A stretch of 8,836 nt of DNA, taken from positions 1 to 8,836 of the forward strand of contig CAZKYP010000134.1 in assembly GCA_964556885.1 (NCBI GenBank), written 5' to 3'. How positions within the stretch are numbered: position 1 is the first letter of the stretch; every line of letters begins with the position of its first letter. The notes beneath the pieces are model-generated. The model worked only from the letters and a program-made list of their open reading frames with translations. It had not been told where the DNA came from and searched no databases. The stretch comes from CAZKYP01 sp964556885. GTDB lineage: Bacteria > Planctomycetota > Phycisphaerae > Sedimentisphaerales > Anaerobacaceae. Position numbers and translations under genes: made by a program. Of the stretch, positions 1 through 5,364 are shown piece after piece.

Positions 1-507
1 TTATTTTTGGAGGTTTTTGTCCTTTTCTATTACTTTTTGTGCCTGGTCTTTCTTGAATTCGGCGATTTTGTCGGCCAGTTTCCTGTCGGAAAGGGCCAGG
101 ATTTGGACGGCGAAGATGGCGGCGTTTCGTGCCCCCGCCTTGCCTACGGCCATTGTTGCAACCGGCACGCCCGGCGGCATCTGCACCGTGCTCAAAAGGG
201 CATCCATCCCGCCCAGGCCGGCCCCGGAGTCCATTGGTACTCCGATGATAGGCAGCGTGGTCCCCGCGGCCATCGTGCCTGCCAGGTGTGCGGCCATACC
301 AGCCGCGGCGATGATTACCTTGATGCCGTTTTCGGCGGCTCCGGCGGCAAATTCGGCGGCGATTTCCGGAGTCCGGTGGGCCGAAATGATGCGTACTGTA
401 TGTGGTATCCCGAAATATATGAGCTCATCGATGCAGTTTTGCATGACTGCCAGATCGCTGTCGGAACCCATCACGACGGCTACGGAGACTTTTTTATCAG
501 TTACCAT
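1..507 (-). CDS. purE: N5-carboxyaminoimidazole ribonucleotide mutase, class I PurE
   Basis: PurE converts N5-CAIR to CAIR in the cytoplasm during de novo purine synthesis. The 168-residue product has the full family pattern: GSDSD at residues 14-18 (phosphate-binding loop), SAHRTP at 42-47 whose His44 corresponds to the catalytic histidine, and the class I stretch with LPIIGVP and LLSTVQMPPGVPVAT around residues 85-118. Class II (direct AIR carboxylase) enzymes differ in that stretch. The stop codon TAA is at bases 1-3, so the gene is complete. I chose the ATG at 507 because AGAAGG lies just upstream and the family normally begins a few residues before the VxVxMGSDSD strand; an in-frame ATG 48 bases further upstream would add an unrelated tail. 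A purK partner is not in view but could lie beyond the left edge. The neighbour MEMO gene is divergent. Confidence 0.96.
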   Translation of the reverse strand: MVTDKKVSVAVVMGSDSDLAVMQNCIDELIYFGIPHTVRIISAHRTPEIAAEFAAGAAENGIKVIIAAAGMAAHLAGTMAAGTTLPIIGVPMDSGAGLGGMDALLSTVQMPPGVPVATMAVGKAGARNAAIFAVQILALSDRKLADKIAEFKKDQAQKVIEKDKNLQK

Positions 508-537
508 ATTGCCTTCTTTTATAAACAGGTTACAATA

Positions 538-563
538 TTGTCCAATCCCAAACAATTAGACAA
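538..563. repeat. Dyad in the purE-MEMO intergenic region
   Basis: TTGTCCAAT (538-546) and ATTAGACAA (555-563) are inverted arms with a single wobble position and an 8-base loop. Overlapping it is a perfect 10-base palindrome, ACAATATTGT (532-541). In the purE transcript it would form a leader hairpin; as DNA it could be an operator. No known regulator site is assigned. Confidence 0.4.
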
Positions 564-567
564 TAAT
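538..567 (+). promoter_or_regulatory. Candidate promoter for the MEMO-family gene
   Basis: On the plus strand TTGTCC (538-543), an 18-base spacer and AATAAT (562-567) could drive the MEMO gene with a leader of about 70 bases. It overlaps the purE promoter candidate, so the two divergent genes may compete or share control. The match is modest and this is inference. Confidence 0.25.
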
Positions 568-591
568 ACCGAACCGGCATCGAAGATGCAA
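563..591 (-). promoter_or_regulatory. Candidate sigma70 promoter for purE
   Basis: On the minus strand TTGCAT (591-586), a 17-base spacer and TATTAT (568-563) form a plausible -35/-10 pair about 55 bases before the purE start. The -10 matches consensus at 5 of 6 positions, the -35 at only 3 of 6. The -35 overlaps a small perfect hairpin, GCATC-GAA-GATGC (577-589), which could matter for regulator binding. Confidence 0.4.
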
Positions 592-643
592 GTTTCAATC
601 CGACAATCCGCCGGGGCATTTTGACGGCTAAGGAGCAGCGAAA

Positions 644-1519
644 ATGCAGACAAGAAAACCTATTGTCGCCAACCAGTTCTACCCCGGCCAGCACGATTCC
701 TGCATCGACGAAATCAACCGCTGCCTCGATGAGCGGACGATTGACGTAGCGCTGCCTGAGGTCATAGTGGCAGGTATCGTCCCGCATGCCGGCTGGATGT
801 TCAGCGGCTCTCTGGCCGCGATGGTATTCTCGGCCATCCTGCAGCAGCACGAAAAAGTCCATACCTTCGTAATATTCGGGGCCGCTCACGGTTACTTCGG
901 CCCGGCTCCGGCGGTTTATGACAAAGGTTTCTGGGAGACGCCGCTGGGCGAGATCGCCGTTGATGAGGAGCTGGCCGAAGCTGTTTTGAGTGACGGTCCC
1001 GCTATCGCCGACCAGCGGGCACACACGAACGAACACAGTATCGAAGTGCAGATTCCGTTCATCCAGTATCTGTTTGCCGGTGCGAAGATACTGCCGATTA
1101 TTGTCCCGCCGGCCGGGCAGTCTATCGAGCTTGGGACGAAAATCGGAGAGTTGATATGCGAGCAGGATACGAAAAAAATAGTTTGTATCGGCTCGACGGA
1201 TCTGACACATTACGGCAGGCGATACGGCTTTGCACCGATGGGCATGGGGGCGGACGCTTTAAAGTGGGCCAGCAACGTCAACGACAAAAGATTTATCGAG
1301 TCGGCGTTAAAAATGGAGCCGCAGCGCATACTCGCAAGTGCCGCTGAGAATTGTAACGCCTGCGGCGCCGGCGCAGCGGCCGCGACGGTTGCCGCCGCGA
1401 AGAAACTCGGTTCCACGCAGGGATTATTGCTCGCTCATACGAATAGCAGCGAACAGATGTTTCGTAAAATGGGAACGACGAGTACCGAAAGTGTGGGTTA
1501 TGCGGCGATGGTTTTTTAG
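644..1519 (+). CDS. MEMO / AmmeMemoRadiSam system protein B family protein
   Basis: The product is 291 residues, the normal length for the MEMO family, whose fold resembles class III extradiol dioxygenases. Family signatures run in order: VPHAGW with FSG at 46-54, GAAHGYFG at 79-86, EHSIEVQIPF at 130-139, STDLTHYG at 184-191 and CGAGA at 240-244. His48, His82, Asp186 and Cys240 line up with the metal-site residues of human MEMO1, so an intact metal pocket is likely. No signal peptide is seen, so it is probably cytoplasmic. The start ATG follows AAGGAG by eight bases. In many bacteria and archaea this gene sits with an AMMECR1-domain gene and a radical SAM gene; neither is in this window. The biochemical role of bacterial members is not settled and I do not assign one. 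Confidence 0.92.
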   Translation: MQTRKPIVANQFYPGQHDSCIDEINRCLDERTIDVALPEVIVAGIVPHAGWMFSGSLAAMVFSAILQQHEKVHTFVIFGAAHGYFGPAPAVYDKGFWETPLGEIAVDEELAEAVLSDGPAIADQRAHTNEHSIEVQIPFIQYLFAGAKILPIIVPPAGQSIELGTKIGELICEQDTKKIVCIGSTDLTHYGRRYGFAPMGMGADALKWASNVNDKRFIESALKMEPQRILASAAENCNACGAGAAAATVAAAKKLGSTQGLLLAHTNSSEQMFRKMGTTSTESVGYAAMVF

Positions 1520-1520
1520 C

Positions 1521-1582
1521 ATATCTGAAACGGCGTGACGGCGGTTAATTCAGAAATGCCGCCCAGGTGACATGTCAGATAT
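1521..1582. repeat. Inverted repeat between convergent genes, possible bidirectional terminator
   Basis: ATATCTGA (1521-1528) and TCAGATAT (1575-1582) are perfect inverted arms flanking the 55-base gap between the MEMO gene and the WYL regulator. Nested inside is GGCGG (1540-1544) with CCGCC (1559-1563). The right arm begins at the stop codon of the regulator. There is no T-run, so a classical intrinsic terminator is not shown. Confidence 0.3.
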
Positions 1583-2567
1583 TGTTGGTGGTGGATAATA
1601 AATACATATTTTTCTTAACCGTATTTTCCGCGATTCTGATTATTCTTTGTCGAAGTATGTCGGGTGCAAGAACCTGCACGTTGTCCCCGTAGCTCAATAT
1701 CCACCATGTTATCTCGTTAAGCCCGTCTATGCAGAATTCCATGATTGCGGAACCATCTTTTTGAAATGTAACTGATTGTGTTTTGTGCCATCGGACCTTG
1801 GTGACATCATGTGCAACGTCCGGTGTGAATTTGAGTTTGATATTGTAAAGCTTGCCCTCGGGCATAATCGCCCAGGCCTTGCCGATGTATTCGCCGACAT
1901 CGAAGTTTACATCTTCGACGAAGCATTTGCCCGACAAATTCAGTTCTTCGATTCGGCTTAGTTTTAACGCACGAACTCCTTTAAAAAAGCCCGATTTGCC
2001 GAGAACGTACCATGATCGCTCATCATACAACAGGTGGTAAGGATGAAGGTTTATTGTTACGCTTTTCTTATCGCGCGGCAGGTAGTAACGGAGATTCACG
2101 ATTTGCTTCTTGAGGGTGGCATCTATCAGTTGTGCGAATATCTTGTCGAAGGAGCTTATCTCCGCCTGCGGCTTGGTTCTCATGGAGATGCTTTTAAAGG
2201 CTTTATGGCAGAAACCTTTTATCGCACCGGGCATATTATTTTCTATTTTAAGTGCCGCCTGGAGGATAGAGTCCCGGAACGGCAGGCAGGTCTGGTTTCC
2301 GGATTTGTGCACAAGCAGGAGCAGGCCGAAACTTTCCTTTGCGCTTAGTCCCGGAGCGGCCAGGAAAAATTCAGGATCGATTGTATAGCCGCGGGTCTGC
2401 TTGTCGAAGTAGCAGGGAACGTCTGCTTTTTGGATGTCTTTCAGGTCCCTGAATAGCGTTCGTCGGCCTATGCCCAGAAGCTTTGCCAGGTCTTCGACCG
2501 AGTAGTGTTGTCCCGACTGTAACGCCGTGAGTACCTGAATTATTCTACTGACTCTGCTCGTCTTCAT
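1575..2567 (-). CDS. WYL-domain helix-turn-helix transcriptional regulator
   Basis: This is a 330-residue DNA-binding regulator of the HTH_11-WYL-WCX type. The N-terminal winged HTH spans about residues 5-60, with SVEDLAKLLGIGRRTLFRDL (23-42) as the recognition part. A middle region is followed by the WYL domain at about 148-208, containing the signature as WYVLG (186-190), and a WCX-like C-terminal domain at about 238-315. WYL domains are known or proposed to sense small ligands or nucleic acid. I placed the start at the ATG at 2567 because family members begin a few residues before the RIIQVLTAL helix. An in-frame ATG at 2588 would add seven residues, and neither start has a good Shine-Dalgarno, so the choice is uncertain. 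The gene stands alone, convergent with MEMO, so its target cannot be read from operon context. Confidence 0.88.
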   Translation of the reverse strand: MKTSRVSRIIQVLTALQSGQHYSVEDLAKLLGIGRRTLFRDLKDIQKADVPCYFDKQTRGYTIDPEFFLAAPGLSAKESFGLLLLVHKSGNQTCLPFRDSILQAALKIENNMPGAIKGFCHKAFKSISMRTKPQAEISSFDKIFAQLIDATLKKQIVNLRYYLPRDKKSVTINLHPYHLLYDERSWYVLGKSGFFKGVRALKLSRIEELNLSGKCFVEDVNFDVGEYIGKAWAIMPEGKLYNIKLKFTPDVAHDVTKVRWHKTQSVTFQKDGSAIMEFCIDGLNEITWWILSYGDNVQVLAPDILRQRIIRIAENTVKKNMYLLSTTNNI

Positions 2568-2613
2568 AACGTCACGACCCCGCAACATCGCTGAGATTAT
2601 ATACAGTGACTAA

Positions 2614-2642
2614 ACCATATAGCCTTGTGCTGATGATGTCAA
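2614..2642 (-). promoter_or_regulatory. Sigma70-type promoter for the WYL regulator
   Basis: On the minus strand a perfect TTGACA (2642-2637) is followed after 17 bases by TATGGT (2619-2614, 4 of 6). The predicted start of transcription is an A near 2607 preceded by C, leaving a 19-base leader to the ATG at 2588 or 40 to that at 2567. A second hexamer, TATAAT (2601-2596), lies downstream but lacks a -35; if used, it would give an almost leaderless message from 2588. Confidence 0.5.
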
Positions 2643-2895
2643 GGAATTTCATGGGAAAATAGACGAATTTTTTAATTGTGGACATGGGAAATCGGGCGTA
2701 TGTCACCACTGCCGGACAGGCGGGTGGGTACCATAAAGCCCTTGGTCTGCATCTAAGGTCTGTTTCTTCCAGGCATCCGCAATTCGATCCGCATGGACGA
2801 TTCAGCTCTTTATAAGAGCGGCGTTTGTTTAATGTAAATCCCCCGGTTTACTATATTATTCCGCTTAAATAGCCTCGATGTTTTTCCCTTACTAA
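2643..2895. other. Non-coding stretch downstream of the tRNA
   Basis: I find no convincing gene here on either strand; the only short reading frames are about 13-14 codons without ribosome binding sites. It contains a perfect inverted repeat GCTCTT-TAT-AAGAGC (2805-2819), followed on the plus strand by GGCG and TTTGTTT, and a GC-rich patch at about 2703-2731. No T-rich terminator directly follows the tRNA on its own strand. Confidence 0.5.
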
Positions 2896-2967
2896 AGCCA
2901 ACGGTCGGATTCGAACCGACAACCCCTGGTTTACAAAACCAGAGCTCTACCGTTGAGCTACGTTGGC
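2896..2967 (-). tRNA. tRNA-Thr(UGU)
   Basis: A complete 72-base cloverleaf reads on the minus strand. The acceptor stem GCCAACG/CGTTGGC is fully paired (7 bp), the D stem is GCTC/GAGC with loop AACGGTA, the anticodon stem is CTGGT/ACCAG with loop TTTGTAA, and the T stem is GTCGG/CCGAC with loop TTCGAAT. The anticodon TGT (2935-2933) reads ACA, threonine. The variable loop is 5 bases. The discriminator base is T, followed by TTA, so the 3' CCA is not encoded and must be added enzymatically. The tRNA stands alone with no neighbouring tRNA in view. Confidence 0.97.
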
Positions 2968-3017
2968 GTCATTAACACAGGATTTAGTGCTTAAAACATT
3001 ACCCTAAACTCCCCTGC

Positions 3018-3046
3018 AGTTTACTTCAACCGGGGAGCAATTGCAA
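3018..3046 (-). promoter_or_regulatory. Candidate promoter for tRNA-Thr
   Basis: On the minus strand TTGCAA (3046-3041), a 17-base spacer and TAAACT (3023-3018) each match consensus at 4 of 6 positions and would start transcription about 44 bases before the mature tRNA. An inverted repeat, CTCCCC (3009-3014) with GGGGAG (3032-3037), overlaps the spacer and the predicted start. Confidence 0.35.
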
Positions 3047-3102
3047 GGGAATTCGTTATAGTCTTTCAGTAAGGAAACAATCTGTTTATTGGAGTTTTTG
3101 GA

Positions 3103-3131
3103 TTGACAGCGGCTTTTGGTGCTGCTATAAT
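3103..3131 (+). promoter_or_regulatory. Exact-consensus sigma70 promoter with extended -10
   Basis: TTGACA (3103-3108) and TATAAT (3126-3131) are both perfect and separated by exactly 17 bases. The -10 is preceded by TGC, completing the extended -10 motif. Transcription should begin at A3138, which is preceded by C. It faces the lipoprotein-cdaA-ybbR operon and is the only promoter I see for that group, so it is expected to be strong and constitutive unless an unseen operator lies nearby. Confidence 0.85.
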
Positions 3132-3137
3132 AGAAGC

Positions 3138-3197
3138 ATGATAAACGGTATCTTACGCCGCCCATATAGTAAATGTGCCGGACGGCCGATAATATAA
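3138..3197 (+). CDS. Possible 19-codon leader ORF, leaderless
   Basis: An ATG lies exactly at the predicted transcription start and opens a 19-codon frame, MINGILRRPYSKCAGRPII, ending in TAA at 3195-3197. The stop codon overlaps the AAGGAG Shine-Dalgarno (3196-3201) of the following lipoprotein gene. Leaderless messages starting with AUG are known in many bacteria, and this layout would allow translational coupling. The peptide shows no run of one amino acid, so classical attenuation by a single tRNA is not suggested. It may equally be a chance frame within a 5' leader. Confidence 0.25.
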   Translation: MINGILRRPYSKCAGRPII

Positions 3198-3206
3198 GGA
3201 GAAATG

Positions 3207-3440
3207 ATGAAAAGCGTTTCTGTTTCTATATGTAAGGTGATTTTGACTGTTATTTTAAGTTCCATTATTTTTCTGTCTCTTGGCGGCTGTACGGTCAGCC
3301 AGCCGGGTGAGACAGCCGCTGAAGGGCATAGAAGGCACCTTCGAACTCTGCGGATTAATCAGCAGGAGATGATGGCGGATATCGATAAGGTTCTTCTGCT
3401 CGACAAGCCCAGCAAACTCACCGAAAAAAGAATACCCTAA
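3207..3440 (+). CDS. Small predicted lipoprotein upstream of cdaA
   Basis: This 77-residue protein has a lipoprotein signal peptide: a short charged start (MKSV), a hydrophobic core at about residues 10-25 and a lipobox L-G-G-C ending at Cys28. The mature part is about 50 residues, rich in charged residues, with a likely helix (HRRHLRTLRINQQEMMADID) and a tail reading LLLDKPSKLTEKRIP. I do not recognise a named family. The start is ambiguous: ATG codons at 3204 and 3207 are adjacent. AAGGAG ends 2 bases before the first but 5 before the second, so I prefer 3207. It is the first substantial gene behind the consensus promoter and precedes cdaA by 59 bases, which suggests an envelope role connected with the c-di-AMP genes. 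That link is inference from position. Confidence 0.75.
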   Translation: MKSVSVSICKVILTVILSSIIFLSLGGCTVSQPGETAAEGHRRHLRTLRINQQEMMADIDKVLLLDKPSKLTEKRIP

Positions 3441-3448
3441 TTCGTGAT

Positions 3449-3489
3449 CTTATCCTTAGCGGCTCTAAGGATGGGTCGCGAAAGAGCCG
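3449..3489 (+). promoter_or_regulatory. Alternative hairpins in the lipoprotein-cdaA junction
   Basis: Hairpin A pairs ATCCTTAG (3452-3459) with CTAAGGAT (3465-3472) around the loop CGGCT, extendable to 3449-3475 with wobble pairs. Hairpin B pairs CGGCTCT (3460-3466) with AGAGCCG (3483-3489) and touches the GGAGA Shine-Dalgarno (3489-3493) of cdaA. The two overlap and cannot both form in full, although the loop of A could pair with AGCCG as a pseudoknot. No T-run follows, so this is not an ordinary terminator. Confidence 0.45.
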
Positions 3490-3499
3490 GAGACGGATC

Positions 3500-4285
3500 G
3501 TGGAAACGCTTATTGATTATTTCACCCGTGTGGCAGGCTATCCCTGGTGGAAAGTGGCCATAGAGCTGATTTGTATCGGCCTGGTGGTTTACTGGGCGGT
3601 TGATTTCCTCGAGGGTACCCGCGGTGAAAGGTTGTTCCGCGGCGTCATATTCATCCTTATTGTGGGATTTCTGGTCCTCAAGCTTATTGTGGGTCGTTTT
3701 GGTTTCGAACGTCTTGAGTATCTGTATCAGGGCTTTTTAATTGGTGTATTGATTATAGCCGTGGCGGCCTTTCAACCTGAAGTTCGCCGGGCTTTAATGC
3801 GTATAGGACAGGGGCATTTCTGGTCCGGCACATCCTCACACATGTCCAAAACCGTCGAAGAGATAGTCGGCGCCGTCAGAGAGCTTTCCGCTACGCGGAC
3901 AGGAGCCATTATTGTTATCGAAAGACGTGTGGCCCTTGGCGAGTTTATAGAGACGGGGGTTCGTATTGACGCGAAGGTTACGGCCGAACTGCTCAGGACG
4001 ATATTCTACGAGGGCACAGCCCTTCATGATATGGCGGTTGTAATACGGGGTGACAGAATTATTGCGGCCCGGGTTCAGTTGCCGCTGGCCGAATCGGTCG
4101 GTATTGACGCCGTCGGCCTCGGCTCACGACACCGTGCTGCTATCGGCATAACGAGCGGTTCCGATGCTACCTGTTTGGTAGTCAGCGAAGAAACCGGTAT
4201 TGTCTCTATCGTTAAGAACGGCAAGCTTATCCGTAATATCGATGAGCTGGAATTATCAAGGCATCTTGCGGGTATAATGACCTGA
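3500..4285 (+). CDS. cdaA: Membrane diadenylate cyclase, CdaA type
   Basis: CdaA makes the second messenger c-di-AMP from two ATP at the inner face of the membrane. The 261-residue product has the usual plan: three membrane helices (about 17-36, 45-64 and 74-92), a short linker, then a DisA_N cyclase domain (about 118-242). The RHR motif is intact at 210-212 within GLGSRHRAA, and VSEETG follows at 228-233. The normally invariant DGA motif appears as DMA (177-179): the aspartate and alanine remain but glycine is methionine. The usual SE before SDA is also changed, to SG (219-220). The start is GTG at 3500, with GGAGA six bases upstream. It follows the lipoprotein gene and precedes the YbbR gene by 22 bases, the standard cdaA-cdaR order. 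Family assignment is firm; full activity is not certain because of DMA. Confidence 0.93.
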   Translation: METLIDYFTRVAGYPWWKVAIELICIGLVVYWAVDFLEGTRGERLFRGVIFILIVGFLVLKLIVGRFGFERLEYLYQGFLIGVLIIAVAAFQPEVRRALMRIGQGHFWSGTSSHMSKTVEEIVGAVRELSATRTGAIIVIERRVALGEFIETGVRIDAKVTAELLRTIFYEGTALHDMAVVIRGDRIIAARVQLPLAESVGIDAVGLGSRHRAAIGITSGSDATCLVVSEETGIVSIVKNGKLIRNIDELELSRHLAGIMT

Positions 4286-4307
4286 CAGGCCTTTTTGGGT
4301 ACCAGTT

Positions 4308-5342
4308 ATGAATGTGATATCGATTTTGAAAAAGACCAAGTACAGGAAGATAGCCGTAGTGATATTTCTTACGTTGCTGATATGGGTCTGGGCGGACCTC
4401 GCAACGGATGAGACTTTGTCTGTTACAAACACGCCTATACGTATTCCCAGGGTCGGTGATCCGCGTATCTGGGTAAGTTTTGACAAAGAGTCTACGGTGT
4501 ATATCGACAACTTTACTCTCAAGGGTCCCGCTTCGAAGATACGCAGTGCCAGGCTGGGTTTAAGTAACGGCGCTATCAGCTTTGATTTTACCCTGGATGC
4601 CGAACAGGAGGGTATGGTCAATCCCGGGATATATCCACTGGACGTGTTATCATTTCTTCGTAAAAACTACCTGATACAGCGTCTCGGCCTTACGGTAGAA
4701 TCCTGTGAGCCTGAGACATTTAATGTCAACGTTGAAGTGCTGGTCCAGAAACCGCTTACCGTCCAGTGTGTTGATGACAGCGGGCTTACTTTAACTGCTC
4801 AGAGCATCGTTCCTTCGCAGGTGGATATGTATGTTCCGAGTGACTGGGGTCGTGAAAGGTTGATTGCACAAGTGGTTCTGAGTGAATCTGATATCGAGCA
4901 GGCCAGGACCTCGGAGATTGAAAAAATCCCCTTCATTGAGCTTGGTCCCGACCAGATAAGACAGTCGGCTACGAACGTGAAGATCAAAATTACACCGGAA
5001 GAAAACCCGCTAAAGCCTTACACAATTACTAATGCAAAAATAGGCTATTGCTACAGTCCTAACACACAGGGCAAATATAAGGCTGAAGTAAGCAATTTGA
5101 ACGAAGTGATTGGTTCGATTGCCATCAGGGCCACACAGGAGGCAAGGCAGGTTTTTGAGAATATGAAGTACCAGGTGATATTAGAAATCTATGACGATGA
5201 TGTCAAGGATCCGGAGCCGCGCAGGGAGGTAATTTACAATTTCCCACCAAAGTATGTTCGTGAAGGCAAAATAGAGTTGGTAGAGCCACCTGTCCCTGCT
5301 CGCTTCAGCCTGATACCGATAGATTCTGCCGAGGATCATTAA
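4308..5342 (+). CDS. YbbR-like protein, CdaR-type regulator of CdaA
   Basis: The 344-residue product has a short basic start, one membrane helix (about 14-30, ending VWADLATDE) and a long extracytoplasmic part built of YbbR-like beta repeats. The first runs to about residue 147, closing with LTVESCEPETFNVNVEV; a second runs over about 149-230; a more diverged C-terminal stretch follows. In Firmicutes the equivalent protein CdaR (YbbR) binds CdaA through the membrane and tunes c-di-AMP output; the gene order here supports the same partnership, by inference. The start ATG has only a weak GGG-type Shine-Dalgarno and an in-frame stop lies shortly upstream, so translation may be coupled to cdaA. 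The glmM gene that often follows this pair is absent; the next gene is convergent, its end 22 bases away. Confidence 0.88.
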   Translation: MNVISILKKTKYRKIAVVIFLTLLIWVWADLATDETLSVTNTPIRIPRVGDPRIWVSFDKESTVYIDNFTLKGPASKIRSARLGLSNGAISFDFTLDAEQEGMVNPGIYPLDVLSFLRKNYLIQRLGLTVESCEPETFNVNVEVLVQKPLTVQCVDDSGLTLTAQSIVPSQVDMYVPSDWGRERLIAQVVLSESDIEQARTSEIEKIPFIELGPDQIRQSATNVKIKITPEENPLKPYTITNAKIGYCYSPNTQGKYKAEVSNLNEVIGSIAIRATQEARQVFENMKYQVILEIYDDDVKDPEPRREVIYNFPPKYVREGKIELVEPPVPARFSLIPIDSAEDH

Positions 5343-5364
5343 CATGGCGTTAAGAAGAGAAAAT

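Noticed and set aside
17..559. Long open frames antisense to purE, der and cstA
   Set aside because: They are products of codon bias on the opposite strand of genes with clear family motifs and have no domain signal or ribosome binding site of their own.
565..577. Partial match to the Bacillus-type PurBox (AATACCGAAC) upstream of purE
   Set aside because: The last three positions do not fit, there is no second box, and that regulator is known from Firmicutes, which this genome does not resemble.
2793..2837. 14-codon plus-strand frame MDDSALYKSGVCLM
   Set aside because: No ribosome binding site or promoter, and it is too short to distinguish from chance.
4273..4278. Perfect TATAAT near the end of cdaA as an internal promoter for the YbbR gene
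   Set aside because: No -35 element or TGn extension is present at the right distance.
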